Shown piece by piece: positions 1 through 8,719 of a DNA stretch of 64,000 nt. The stretch is from DATLXH01 sp035576005 (GTDB lineage Bacteria > Acidobacteriota > Thermoanaerobaculia > Gp7-AA8). A program made the position numbers and the translations under genes. Within the stretch, counting starts at the first letter, position 1. Every line of letters starts with the position of its first letter. The DNA is taken from positions 8,146 to 72,145 of the forward strand of contig DATLXH010000010.1 in the NCBI GenBank assembly GCA_035576005.1, in the 5' to 3' direction. The notes beneath the pieces are model-generated. The model ran no database searches. It saw only the letters and a program-made list of their open reading frames with translations, and was not told where the DNA came from.

Positions 1-166
1 CTTTCGCGTAGATGACCGAGTTGTCGCGGACGATGACTAGTGAGGCACCGGGAATGAGGTGAGCGCGGAGTCTGGCTGGGACGTACTCGTCGATACGGGT
101 GAAACCCTCGTACTCCTCCCGGGATGCGAAGAGCACGGTGAGCAGGATCGCCATTGCTGCCTTCAT
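1..166 (-). CDS. Serine hydrolase, beta-lactamase/PBP4-like family, N-terminal fragment
   Basis: The minus strand reads 55 codons from an ATG at 166 off the window edge with no stop. After a short hydrophobic N-terminus (MKAAMAILLTVLFAS) comes 'IDEYVPARL', then 'IPGASLVIVRDNSVIYAK'. This matches the opening of class-C beta-lactamase/esterase-type serine hydrolases (Pfam Beta-lactamase), where 'iPGasvavvrdGkvvyakG' precedes the SxxK nucleophile. The catalytic SxxK and YxN motifs lie outside the window, so activity cannot be judged. Such proteins are usually exported esterases, D-amino peptidases or penicillin-binding enzymes. The family call rests on one short block. Confidence 0.72.
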   Translation of the reverse strand, partial: MKAAMAILLTVLFASREEYEGFTRIDEYVPARLRAHLIPGASLVIVRDNSVIYAK

Positions 167-393
167 CACGGAACAGGGTACGATAACTGCTCTGTCGCGA
201 CGAAAGGCCTCGCAGCGGCTTCCACAAAGTATTGCTCCTGCATTCTTGTCGAGGACAAATTCGGCGGTATCTGAATCAACCGGAGTAGAAGCTTGCGAGG
301 TCCCTCGCACTCCCGCCCACACCCCCAAGCTTCTTCCGGAGTCTGCCGTGGACTGTTTTTCCGCCACACAAAGGCAGGCGGTCGCCTGTGCTA

Positions 394-744
394 CTACTGT
401 TGCAGCGTGGTCTCACCGGACTCGACGCTGCGCGTCTCTTCAGGAGTTGCCGTCTCTACCTTGAAGGAACCGTGCTTTGGATCGACCGCGGTGTTGAGAC
501 GGTCAGTCCACGCGGCGATGGTTCCTGGAGACGGAACGCGGATGAGCCACACGCACGGTTCGATCTCCCGGTGCGGGAGCTCGTTGCGCTCGATTGCTCC
601 CTGACCGTACTCGATGTCGGTGCCTGCGAGTGCGGTGTATCGAGCCTTGAGCAGAATGGTCTCGGCGGGTTTGTCGGTAGCGTTCATTGTCGACGTATAG
701 CAGAGAAACAGAGACGTCAGTACCACCAGAATGTCGTGAGCCAT
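394..744 (-). CDS. Hypothetical secreted protein
   Basis: I do not recognise this 116-residue protein. The first ~18 residues (DILVVLTSLFLCY) are hydrophobic and look like a signal peptide. An internal Met at residue 20 is an alternative start that would remove it. The remainder is polar with 'VSPGT'-like loops and no cysteine pairs or catalytic motif. The stretch 'ETILLKARYTALAGTDIEYGQGAIER' suggests a small beta-rich domain. It is transcribed toward the serine hydrolase at 1-166, with a ~230-base spacer in which I see no gene. Codon use looks like that of neighbouring genes, so I keep it as a probable gene. Confidence 0.5.
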   Translation of the reverse strand: MAHDILVVLTSLFLCYTSTMNATDKPAETILLKARYTALAGTDIEYGQGAIERNELPHREIEPCVWLIRVPSPGTIAAWTDRLNTAVDPKHGSFKVETATPEETRSVESGETTLQQ

Positions 745-890
745 GTCGTGTTGGTGCGCGGGTAGAGAACGATCTACGCGGCAGCTCGCCGGTGTGGGGG
801 ATGATCATTCTAGCGGAGACGTTTGACGCCGCGCAACTCGGTAAGCGCGTTCTAATCGTGCGGATGCTCACCGAACACATCAGAATGAAT

Positions 891-1063
891 GAGCCGCGAA
901 GCGGCGTATCCCTCTCCCCTGCGGGGAGAGGGAAGCAAGCGAAGCGAAGCAGGGGGAGGGGCGTGAAAGTTCGCGATTCCGTAGAAACCGGCGCGTTTTC
1001 GTATCTCTCGCGGCCCCTCTCCCGGTCGCTGACGCGACCACCCTCTCCCCGGCGGGGAGAGGG
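891..1063. repeat. Dispersed palindromic element, family A, copy 1
   Basis: The element opens with the dyad 'gccgcgaagcggc', followed by a hairpin 'ctctcccctgcggggagag', the string 'gaagcgaagcag..gaggggcgtgaaag', then 'cgtatctctcgcggcccctctcccggtcgctgacgcgacc', and ends with the hairpin 'ctctccccggcggggagag'. The same order recurs at 22881, 31949, 43914 (inverted), 47766 (inverted) and 58933 (inverted). It fills most of the gap between the hypothetical gene at 394-744 and the gene ending at 1110. No ORF in it looks coding. Confidence 0.85.
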
Positions 1064-1109
1064 TTTTGCCCCCTGGGGGGCCGGGAAGCGCCCTTTTGAA
1101 TTCGACCGC

Positions 1110-3005
1110 CTACTTGTCGTTGTACAACTCGATGAATTCGTAGACGAAGTTCCCCGTGCCGAGGGCGTCGGAGAACTCGCTGATGTAGACGCCCTTGCCA
1201 CAGGCTGCGGGACCTCCCGTGGCCGGAGTCCCTGTGCTCGATGCAGCTCGCGACCAGCTCGATGCCTTGGTCGCGCTTGCGCAACCATTCGTACGCTTCA
1301 AGCTCTCGCCGCCGGCTGCAGCCATGTTGACTGTGCGCCCATCAAGCTTCGTACCGGCTGCGTTGTAGAGCGTGAAGTTCTCATCGCCATTGATCTGCGG
1401 CATGGCGTCGGACGCATTGAGGTAAACCGTGTCGGAACCGAAGATCACACCCCAGTAAGTTTCGAACTGTGCCTTCGTTGCATTGCGTCCCACGATCAGG
1501 TAACCCTTCGACGCGATGGAGGTCCCGGCGGGGATGATGTAGTTGAGTGTTGAGGTTGCCTGGGTCAGCTTGTAGCCGGAGACGTCGATTCCAGTGACAG
1601 GAGGTGGTGGGGGCGGCGCGGCATTACTGACGGTGACAGTAACCGCCGCCGACGCGCCGCTGTTGTTTGCCGCGTCGTAGGCCTTCGAGCTCAACGTGTG
1701 CGTGGCGTTTGTGGCCGTGCTGGTGTCCCAGCTCCACTCATAAGGCGATGTGTTGTCGGTGCTCCTGAGACCGCCGTCGAGATAAAACTCTACCTTCGCG
1801 ACGCCGACGTTGTCCGAGGCGCTGGCGGTGACGATCGTTGTGCCGCTGACCGTTGCGCCACCAGTTGGGGCAGTAACCGATGTCAACGGGGCTTCTGTGT
1901 CAGGTGCTGTTGCGGAGTCGTCGAGAGTGAAACTTCGGGGCAACGATGCTGCCGCGACTTCGTTTGGTCCCTGTGTCACGGCTCCATTTGCGCTGACGGT
2001 GAAGAGATTTGCGCCGTCTGTGGTGATCTTGATATCACCTACTGAGAAACCGGAATAGCTCGTGAGCGGTCCGGTCGGCGACCCCTCCTCGGATTGGAGC
2101 ACAACGGTCGGAGCCGCTGTGACGCATGAGGTGGCCTGACCGAGAAGAACCTTGTCCACGATATCGATACGGGGAAAATTCCAATCTGCGCTCTGGCCGG
2201 CGCCTGTAGAGATGACCGCCACTGCAGGAACCGAGTAGTCCATCAGGTCGTTGTTCATGCTGCTCTCACTGCCGTGATGGGAGACGTGAAGAACGTCGAT
2301 GCCACCGCTGCTGATAAGAGGGAACGCACCGCCGGGTGAGATTGCCTGCATGAGCGGCGTCTCGACGTTGATCTGCGTCGTGTAGCGTCCGGTGCACGCT
2401 TCGTCGTCCGGACCACCACCCAGGTCGCTTGCCCAGAAGTAATCGAAGCCGCCGTACTGAAGGAGGAGTGCGATGGACAGGTCGTTCTCGTTCGAGGCGG
2501 CCACCGAGCCTCCGCCGATGATCTTTCCTTTCACCGCGATGCAGGTCAGCTTTGCGCCTCCGCCGAGGTCAATGACGGTGCCAGCGGTGATGGCCACCGG
2601 AGCTCCGGCTGTGGTCGCGGCGGCTGCGGTGTTCCACCCGGTCACGCAGCTCGAGCTGTAGGTGCTGCCATTGAAGTACTGCTTGATCCGGACGTTGTAG
2701 CCCGCGTTGAGGACTTCGTCGAGTCCGCCCAGATGATCGCAGTGCTGATGACCGCCGATGACGTAATCGAAACCAGCTGCCGGGGTGTGGCCGATCGACT
2801 GAAGATAGGGAACCACCTCGGCTGTTCCTTTGCCGGTGTTCCCCGCCTCCAGCAGCACGGTCTTTCCGGTCGGTCCAGGTCCTTTGATGAGAGCGGACTG
2901 CCCCCATCCAACATTGATTACATGGATCTCGAGGTTCTGTGCTGTCAGAGAAAGAGGGAGGAGGGCAAAGAGCAGAGCGAAGCGCTGGCTGAGACGAATG
3001 GTCAT
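1110..3005 (-). CDS. Secreted metallo-beta-lactamase-fold hydrolase with Ig-like and lamin-tail domains
   Basis: This 631-residue protein starts at the ATG at 3005, which has an AGAGGA ribosome site just upstream and a signal peptide (ending near SLTAQ). An upstream in-frame Met lacks these. Residues ~24-320 form a ComEC-like metallo-beta-lactamase domain with the metal motif HQHCDH at 86-91, a later 'ASDLGGG' and 'HVSHHGS'. A bacterial Ig-like domain follows ('VTAPTGGATVSG...ASASDNVGVAKVEFYLDG'), then a proline linker (PPPPPP) and a C-terminal lamin-tail-like region. The lamin-tail parts appear in permuted order: 'DVSGYKLTQ' comes first and the normally N-terminal strand 'VYISEF...EFIELYND' lies at the very end. 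It is probably an exported nuclease or phosphodiesterase-like hydrolase; the substrate is unknown. Confidence 0.85.
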   Translation of the reverse strand: MTIRLSQRFALLFALLPLSLTAQNLEIHVINVGWGQSALIKGPGPTGKTVLLEAGNTGKGTAEVVPYLQSIGHTPAAGFDYVIGGHQHCDHLGGLDEVLNAGYNVRIKQYFNGSTYSSSCVTGWNTAAAATTAGAPVAITAGTVIDLGGGAKLTCIAVKGKIIGGGSVAASNENDLSIALLLQYGGFDYFWASDLGGGPDDEACTGRYTTQINVETPLMQAISPGGAFPLISSGGIDVLHVSHHGSESSMNNDLMDYSVPAVAVISTGAGQSADWNFPRIDIVDKVLLGQATSCVTAAPTVVLQSEEGSPTGPLTSYSGFSVGDIKITTDGANLFTVSANGAVTQGPNEVAAASLPRSFTLDDSATAPDTEAPLTSVTAPTGGATVSGTTIVTASASDNVGVAKVEFYLDGGLRSTDNTSPYEWSWDTSTATNATHTLSSKAYDAANNSGASAAVTVTVSNAAPPPPPPVTGIDVSGYKLTQATSTLNYIIPAGTSIASKGYLIVGRNATKAQFETYWGVIFGSDTVYLNASDAMPQINGDENFTLYNAAGTKLDGRTVNMAAAGGESLKRTNGCASATKASSWSRAASSTGTPATGGPAACGKGVYISEFSDALGTGNFVYEFIELYNDK

Positions 3006-3212
3006 TGATGATCCTCTTGTCAGTGCGAGTGAGTTACTCGCGTTAGATTTCACCTTAGAAGAGTCGCGTCATCTGTTTGCGAGGTTATTGTGAGGGAAGT
3101 GTGGTGCCTCTGACAACCCTGTGTGCGCATCCGTGCTGTAAGAACCGTGTGGCTTCGATCCGTTGGGCCGGATTGCGGAGTTCCGGGATGTCGTCATCGC
3201 GTGATTGCGGCT

Positions 3213-3241
3213 AACCCGCATTTCTATGAGAAATGCGGGTT
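3213..3241. repeat. Perfect 13-bp inverted repeat with ATG loop (fused ends of element C)
   Basis: Arms 3213-3225 (aacccgcatttct) and 3229-3241 (agaaatgcgggtt) are perfect complements around a 3-base loop. The arm sequence equals the terminal bases of the larger palindrome at 49339-49518. This therefore looks like the two ends of that element joined with nothing between. It covers the first candidate start codon of the gene at 3233. Confidence 0.8.
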
Positions 3242-3772
3242 AAGATCAGGGACGTGATCAAGCAGATCTTCAATGTGCTGTACGGGGCGGTGGCGCTGCT
3301 CTTCGCGCTGGCGGCGGTGGTGCTTACTGCATTCGCGGGTGGTGAGCTGTGGCACGCAGCGGATCCTCGGCTCGTTGTGAAGATGGCCGAACGCGTGAAC
3401 GCGGTGCTCGAGAGTATCGGGCTGCTCACCATCGCCGTCGCCGCGCTGGAGCTGAGCCAGACGGTGATCGAGGAGGAGATTCTCAGGACCGCACAGATTG
3501 CCGCCCCGACACGGGTGCGTAGGTTTCTGTCGCGTTTTCTCGTGGTCGTGGTGGTCGCGTTGTCGATCGAGTCGCTGGTGTCCGCGTTCCGCTTCGTGCA
3601 CGACGCTCCCGAGCGTCTGTCGGAGTCGGCAATGGTCGCTTTCTCGGCTGCGGCGATTCTTGCCGCATGGGGTGTGTTCATTCACTTCAATCGCGACGCG
3701 GAAGAATTGGAGCCGGAGGCGATGGCGGATGCAAAGAGGGAGGACGCGAAGCTGGAGGGGGGAGGGAGCTGA
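3233..3772 (+). CDS. Hypothetical four-helix membrane protein
   Basis: I do not recognise this protein (179 residues from the ATG at 3233). Hydrophobic segments lie at about residues 12-35, 60-76, 98-118 and 136-154, and the C-terminal tail is acidic and charged. The segment 'LELSQTVIEEEI' followed by 'RFLSRFLVVVVVALSIESLV' suggests a helical inner-membrane protein. The ATG at 3233 sits inside a perfect hairpin (3213-3241). A GTG at 3254 would give MIKQIFNVLYGAVALLFALAA and escape the hairpin, so the start is uncertain. The stop lies 75 bases before the S9 peptidase start, and the two may be cotranscribed. Confidence 0.7.
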   Translation: MRVKIRDVIKQIFNVLYGAVALLFALAAVVLTAFAGGELWHAADPRLVVKMAERVNAVLESIGLLTIAVAALELSQTVIEEEILRTAQIAAPTRVRRFLSRFLVVVVVALSIESLVSAFRFVHDAPERLSESAMVAFSAAAILAAWGVFIHFNRDAEELEPEAMADAKREDAKLEGGGS

Positions 3773-3846
3773 GATCTCGCCGAACGGCACCCACAGAGCT
3801 TGCGGATCGGCGGTTTTGCAATAGGATGCGCTCGGAGATGAAAACG

Positions 3847-5772
3847 ATGCGTAAAGAACTGCTGGTGACTGCCCTCTCTCTGTTTGTCAGCCTCGCTGCT
3901 CAGGCTCAAGTCCCTGAGAATCTGGAGGTGGAGGGGGTTCCCTCGTTTCCACCCGATCTTGTGAATCGGATTCAGCCCTATTTCGAGTCGCGCAGCGCAA
4001 TCCTCAACGACTGGCATCCCACCCGGCGCGAGATGCTCGTCACTACGCGTTTCGGTGATACGACGCAACTTCATTACGTGAAAATGCCGGGCGGCGCCCG
4101 CAAGCAACTCACGTTCTTCGCTGACCGGGTGGCTTCCGGCAGCTTCCGTCCGAAGAGCAATGACACGATCGTCTTTTCGAAAGATATCGGGGGCGGGGAG
4201 TTCCATCAGTACTACCGGTACTCCCTGACTGATGGCACGACCACGCTGCTAACAGACGGCAAGTCGCGGAACAGCGGATTGGAGTGGTCGCCGAGCGGTA
4301 AGTGGATGGCCTTCAGCTCGACCCGTCGTAATGGCAGGGACACAGACATCTATGTAATGGATCCGATGAATCCCGCGTCGAGCCGCATGCTCATGCAGGT
4401 CGAAGGCGGCGGCTGGGGAGTGATCGACTGGGCGCCGGATGAATCGCAGATTCTCGTCGGCGAGTACCTTTCCGCGAACGAGGTGTACCTCTACCTGGTG
4501 GACGCGCGGACGGGTGAGAAACGTCTTTTGAAACCGAAGACGAGCGAGAAGGTCGCCTACGGCAACGCCAGGATGTCGCCGGACGGGAAGAGCGTTTATT
4601 TCACAAGCGACCAGGGCTCAGAGTTTCAGCGTCTCACCCGAATGAATCTGGCCACCGGTCGAGAGACAGTGCTGACGCCGGCTTTGAAGTGGGACGTGGA
4701 CGAGTTCGACATTTCGTCGGACGGCAGGTGGATCGCCTTTGTCGCGAACGAGGACGCCATCGGTGTGCTTCACCTGATCGCCGCAGCAACTGGAAAGGAA
4801 GTCGCTGCTCCGAAACTGCCGGCCGGCATTCCGTCCAATCTTCGCTTTCACGAGAATGGCCGCGACCTCGGGTTGAATCTCAACTCGTGGACATCGCCAT
4901 CTGATATCTACTCGGTCGGAATCACGACCGGCAAGCTCGAGCGCTGGACGGAAGGAGAGACGGGAGGGCTGAATACGTCGCGAAACGCAGCCCCGGAGTT
5001 CGTCCGGGTCCGGAGTTTTGACGATCTCGCGATATCAGGCTTCATCTATCGTCCCGATGCATCACGGTTTCCAGGCAGGCGCCCGGTGATCATCGATATC
5101 CATGGGGGGCCTGAAGGGCAATCGCGCCCTGGATATCTGCGCGAAGAGAACTATCTGATCAATGAGCTGGGGATCGCCGTGCTGTTCCCTAACGTTAGAG
5201 GCTCCAGCGGTTTTGGAAAGACATTCCTGACGCTTGATAACGCCATGAAGCGCGAGGACTCAGTGCGAGACATTGCCACGTTTCTCGATTGGGTCAAAAG
5301 CGACCCTCGACTCGACGCAGACCGGGTGGCGATCACCGGTGGAAGCTATGGCGGTTACATGACGCTTGCCTCCATGACCTTTTTCAGTGATCGGGTCCGG
5401 GCCGGGGTCGATGTCGTGGGCATTTCGAGCTTCGTGAGCTTCCTGCAGAACACGCAGGACTATCGAAGGGACCTGCGGCGTGCCGAGTATGGAGACGAGC
5501 GCGATCCCGCAATGCGAGCGCATTTCGAGAAGATTGCGCCGCTCAATAACGTAAAGAGAATCACAAAACCAATGTTCATCATCCAGGGACTAAACGACCC
5601 GCGGGTTCCTCATACAGAAGCGCGGCAGATGGTCGCGGCGCTCAAGCAGAACAACATCCCCGTGTGGCTGTTGATCGCGAAAGACGAGGGCCACGGTTTC
5701 GCGAAGAAAAAGAACCAGATGTACGAGGCAGCGGCGACCATTCTGTTTTATCAGAAGTATCTGCTGAACTAA
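3847..5772 (+). CDS. S9-family prolyl oligopeptidase / acylaminoacyl-peptidase, secreted
   Basis: The start is the ATG at 3847, with GGAG at 3834-3837 nine bases upstream; it opens a signal peptide ending near SLAAQAQ. Residues ~30-370 carry repeated beta-propeller (PD40/WD40-like) blocks such as 'LEWSPSGKWMAFSSTRR' and 'ARMSPDGKSVYFTSD'. The alpha/beta-hydrolase domain follows, with the oxyanion region 'DIHGGPEGQSRPGY', nucleophile GGSYGGYM, acid in 'QGLNDPRVP' and catalytic His in 'DEGHGF'. All catalytic residues are present in the family order and the length (641) is normal. It should cleave short exported peptides from the N-terminal side. It ends in a hairpin-rich spacer, convergent with the kinase gene at 6038. 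Confidence 0.93.
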   Translation: MRKELLVTALSLFVSLAAQAQVPENLEVEGVPSFPPDLVNRIQPYFESRSAILNDWHPTRREMLVTTRFGDTTQLHYVKMPGGARKQLTFFADRVASGSFRPKSNDTIVFSKDIGGGEFHQYYRYSLTDGTTTLLTDGKSRNSGLEWSPSGKWMAFSSTRRNGRDTDIYVMDPMNPASSRMLMQVEGGGWGVIDWAPDESQILVGEYLSANEVYLYLVDARTGEKRLLKPKTSEKVAYGNARMSPDGKSVYFTSDQGSEFQRLTRMNLATGRETVLTPALKWDVDEFDISSDGRWIAFVANEDAIGVLHLIAAATGKEVAAPKLPAGIPSNLRFHENGRDLGLNLNSWTSPSDIYSVGITTGKLERWTEGETGGLNTSRNAAPEFVRVRSFDDLAISGFIYRPDASRFPGRRPVIIDIHGGPEGQSRPGYLREENYLINELGIAVLFPNVRGSSGFGKTFLTLDNAMKREDSVRDIATFLDWVKSDPRLDADRVAITGGSYGGYMTLASMTFFSDRVRAGVDVVGISSFVSFLQNTQDYRRDLRRAEYGDERDPAMRAHFEKIAPLNNVKRITKPMFIIQGLNDPRVPHTEARQMVAALKQNNIPVWLLIAKDEGHGFAKKKNQMYEAAATILFYQKYLLN

Positions 5773-5843
5773 CTCGAGACGGCAGTAACACTCCGACCCA
5801 GGAACGTTGACCTCGCAGCCGCGAAGCGGCGACATCGTTTTAG

Positions 5844-5973
5844 CCCCACCCGTGAGGGTGGGGTGTGTCGGTACGAGAATTCCACGGAGCCGCGAAGCGG
5901 CGGCATCGATGCCGCCCCTTGCGGGGCTCACCGTGCCTGCTGGTCGACCACCTCCCCAGCCTTACGGCTGGGG
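5844..5973. repeat. Cluster of short intergenic hairpins
   Basis: Perfect hairpins lie at 5844-5863 (ccccaccc-gtga-gggtgggg) and 5954-5973 (ccccagcc-ttac-ggctgggg). Between them are two 'gccgcgaagcggc'-type dyads. The stretch separates two convergent genes and holds no plausible ORF. It looks like repetitive extragenic palindromes. Confidence 0.7.
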
Positions 5974-5984
5974 CTACGACGATT

Positions 5985-6004
5985 CCGGGCCTTTCGGCCC
6001 TTTT
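5985..6004 (+). terminator. Candidate terminator after the S9 peptidase gene
   Basis: The hairpin gggcc-tttc-ggccc (5987-6000) is followed by TTTT. It lies ~215 bases past the S9 stop and 34 bases from the convergent kinase gene. The U tract is short. Confidence 0.5.
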
Positions 6005-6037
6005 GATTCGCCGAGGTATCCTCGGGGTCAACGGAGC

Positions 6038-8719
6038 CTACGACCTTTCTGTCATCAGTTGCGGCGTCACGATTGTCAGCTCTTCGCGTAAGGCGTTCAC
6101 GGGCTGCTGTGCGGCGACGTGGTCGCCGGCCTGGCCGAGCTGCTCGATCTCGCGACTGAGCATCTCGATCCGGATGATGCCGAGGTTTCCGGCCGAACTT
6201 TTGAAGGCATGTGCGAGTTGCCAGAGGGCAGTGCTGTCGCCCTGTTCGATTGCGCGGCTCATCGCGTCGATGCGTCCCGGAGCGTCGGAGAGGAACGAGT
6301 CGATCAGCTCGCGAAGAAACGCGCCGCCGCCGTCCGGATCGAGCTCACGGATGGAGTCGAGAACCGTCTGGTCCAGCGAGCGCAAGCTCTTTGGAGCCTC
6401 GACCTGCCGCTTGTCGAGCGATGAGGTCCATTTTCTGACGATCTCTTCGAGCCGCATCACATTGACGGGTTTGGAGATGTAGTCGTTCATCCCTGCATTA
6501 AGGCATCGTTCCTGGTCGCCCTGGAGTGCGTTGGCAGTCATGGCAATAACGGGAATCGCGGACTCAGCCCCCTCGAGCCTGCGGATCTCGCCTGTCGCTT
6601 CGTAACCATTCATGACCGGCATCTGACAATCCATGAGCACCAGGTCATAGCGAAGCGACTTCACCGCTTCCACAGCCTCACGGCCGTTACTCACAGCCTC
6701 CGCAGTGAAGCCGAGTTTCTGCAGCTGACGAAGCGCAACCTTCTGATTCACTACGTTGTCCTCTGCGACTAGCACTCTGAGCTGATGAGGTTCCGTTTCC
6801 ACCGGCGCCGAAGCGATTTCTTCCTCTTCATCAGACGTGGTGTGAAATGTCGGCAGGTCCGATGACGCGGAAACGAGAGCATCGAACAGTTGCGACTGGC
6901 GAACGGGCTTGGTGAGAGTGGAGTGGATCCCCGATTCGCGCAGGGCGTCCGAGTCAGGTCTGCCGAGTGAGCTGAGCATGACGACGCGGGCCGCGGAAAG
7001 AAAGGGATCCTTCCGGATCGCATGCGCGACCATCAATCCATCCATGTCGGGCATCTGCATGTCCAGGATGACGAGATCGAATGGCTTGCCGGATGCCACC
7101 GCTTTGCGCATCGTATCGAGCGCATCCTGACCTCCCGCACAGGTTTCATAGGACATGCCCCACGACGCAACCTGATGCTCGAGGATTCTCCGATTCGTTT
7201 CGTTGTCATCCACGATGATGACACGCAGGTCGCCGAGGGATCGGGGAGGAGAGGGCGCTTTCGATGGAGCACTGCTCGGCTTTCCGAACCTTGCATCGAA
7301 GGAGAACGTCGAGCCTTTGTGAAGCTCACTGGTGACTTTGATGGACCCACCCATCAACTGCACGAGCTGTCTCGAGATCGCAAGGCCGAGCCCCGTCCCC
7401 CCATATTTGCGCGTCGTTGATCCGTCAACCTGCGAGAATGCCTCGAAGAGATTCTTTTCGGCTTCGGGAGCAATGCCGATCCCGGTGTCACTAACATCGA
7501 ACTGCAACGTCACCGAGTCGCTCGACTCGTCGATTTTCTGCGTTCTGACGACCACCTCACCGCGTTCCGTGAACTTCACCGCGTTTCCGATCAGGTTCAC
7601 GAGCACCTGGCGGAGGCGTCCGGGATCTCCCTGAATCGTCGTGGGACAGTCTGAGTAAATGAGAGAAGCGATCTCGAGTTTCTTCTCCTGCGCCGTACCA
7701 GCCAGGACTTCGACGGCCGACTCCACTGTGTTGCGAAGGTCGAAATCGCGCGTTTCGAACGTCAGCTTTCCGGCCTCGATCTTGGAGAAGTCGAGGATGT
7801 CGTTGATGACGGTCAGCAGCGATTCGCCGCTCGACTTTACGGTCGACGCCATCTCACGTTGCTCGGCCGAGAGTCTGGTGTCGAGCAACAGACCGGCCAT
7901 GCCGATGACTCCGTTGAGTGGTGTCCGGATCTCGTGGCTCATGTTGGCGAGGAACTCGGATTTCATCCGTGCGGACTGGAGCGCCGCGTTGCGCGCTCTC
8001 TTGAGCTCAGCACCGGCGCGCGCGCTTCGACGGAGGTCACGAGCCATGAGCCAGACCACGAAGCCGATCAGCAGGGCGTTGGCCAGGCCTGCGAGGCTGA
8101 TCACGCGAAGGGTGTGCGACCGAACCTGTTCAGCATGCCTGGTTCGAATGACAAGGAGTCGCGATTCTTCTTGCTCCATCTCCTGCAGAATCTCGCGGAT
8201 CTGATCCATAGTGGACTTGCCTCGACCGTACGCCACAAAGCGCTGAGCAGCCTCCGAGCCCTCTTCCGTTCTTATCCTGACACCATCGGCGAGAACCATC
8301 ACTTTCTCGTCGATCACTCTGCCAAGAACCTGGAGACGGGACTGTTGTGCCGGGTTGTCGAGGACGAGCGTGCGGAGTTGCGATAGAGCGCGAGGGATTC
8401 CGGACAATCCTTGGTTGTAGGGCTCGAGGAATGTCGTGTTTCCCGTGAGGAGGTAGCCGCGTTGTGATGATTCTGAGTCGGCAATGGTTGCGAGAAGTTG
8501 TCGGATTCTCGCAATGACTTCATCGGTGTGTACAACCGAGCGGTTTGTCTCGACCAGAGTTTCGATGCTCTTAACAGAAGAGCCGACGATGAAGAGAAGC
8601 GAGGCGAGCGCGAGGATCACTCCGATCGTGATCGTCCGTTTCAGGTATCTGGAGAAGAACGGTTGCTCACGGGAAGACTCGCCGTCGTGCGAACCTCGGG
8701 ACGAAGCGTCCAGCTTCAT
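6038..8719 (-). CDS. Hybrid sensor histidine kinase: CHASE3-HisKA-HATPase-REC-REC-Hpt
   Basis: The 893-residue membrane kinase starts at the ATG at 8719, which overlaps the TGA of the upstream gene (ATGA), so the two are translationally coupled. Domains: TM1 (29-47), periplasmic CHASE3-like sensor (~50-190), TM2 (206-226), HisKA with phospho-acceptor His262 (MSHEIRTP), HATPase (N box 'GNAVKFTERG', 'DTGIGI', 'GGTGLGLAIS', ~370-475), receiver 1 with Asp553, receiver 2 with Asp697, and a C-terminal Hpt with His837 (AHAFKSSAGN). All phosphorelay residues are present, so a His-Asp-Asp-His relay within one chain is possible. The likely onward partner is the neighbouring REC/GGDEF/Hpt protein. The ligand is unknown. 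Confidence 0.95.
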   Translation of the reverse strand: MKLDASSRGSHDGESSREQPFFSRYLKRTITIGVILALASLLFIVGSSVKSIETLVETNRSVVHTDEVIARIRQLLATIADSESSQRGYLLTGNTTFLEPYNQGLSGIPRALSQLRTLVLDNPAQQSRLQVLGRVIDEKVMVLADGVRIRTEEGSEAAQRFVAYGRGKSTMDQIREILQEMEQEESRLLVIRTRHAEQVRSHTLRVISLAGLANALLIGFVVWLMARDLRRSARAGAELKRARNAALQSARMKSEFLANMSHEIRTPLNGVIGMAGLLLDTRLSAEQREMASTVKSSGESLLTVINDILDFSKIEAGKLTFETRDFDLRNTVESAVEVLAGTAQEKKLEIASLIYSDCPTTIQGDPGRLRQVLVNLIGNAVKFTERGEVVVRTQKIDESSDSVTLQFDVSDTGIGIAPEAEKNLFEAFSQVDGSTTRKYGGTGLGLAISRQLVQLMGGSIKVTSELHKGSTFSFDARFGKPSSAPSKAPSPPRSLGDLRVIIVDDNETNRRILEHQVASWGMSYETCAGGQDALDTMRKAVASGKPFDLVILDMQMPDMDGLMVAHAIRKDPFLSAARVVMLSSLGRPDSDALRESGIHSTLTKPVRQSQLFDALVSASSDLPTFHTTSDEEEEIASAPVETEPHQLRVLVAEDNVVNQKVALRQLQKLGFTAEAVSNGREAVEAVKSLRYDLVLMDCQMPVMNGYEATGEIRRLEGAESAIPVIAMTANALQGDQERCLNAGMNDYISKPVNVMRLEEIVRKWTSSLDKRQVEAPKSLRSLDQTVLDSIRELDPDGGGAFLRELIDSFLSDAPGRIDAMSRAIEQGDSTALWQLAHAFKSSAGNLGIIRIEMLSREIEQLGQAGDHVAAQQPVNALREELTIVTPQLMTERS

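Noticed and set aside
891..1063. GC hairpin elements considered as rho-independent terminators
   Set aside because: No U tract follows, and the whole ~170-base block recurs elsewhere in either orientation regardless of gene ends.
503..1288. 261-codon ORF on the minus strand through repeat A
   Set aside because: It runs across the palindromic element and the 3' end of the hydrolase gene in another frame; the protein is Arg/Ser-rich noise.
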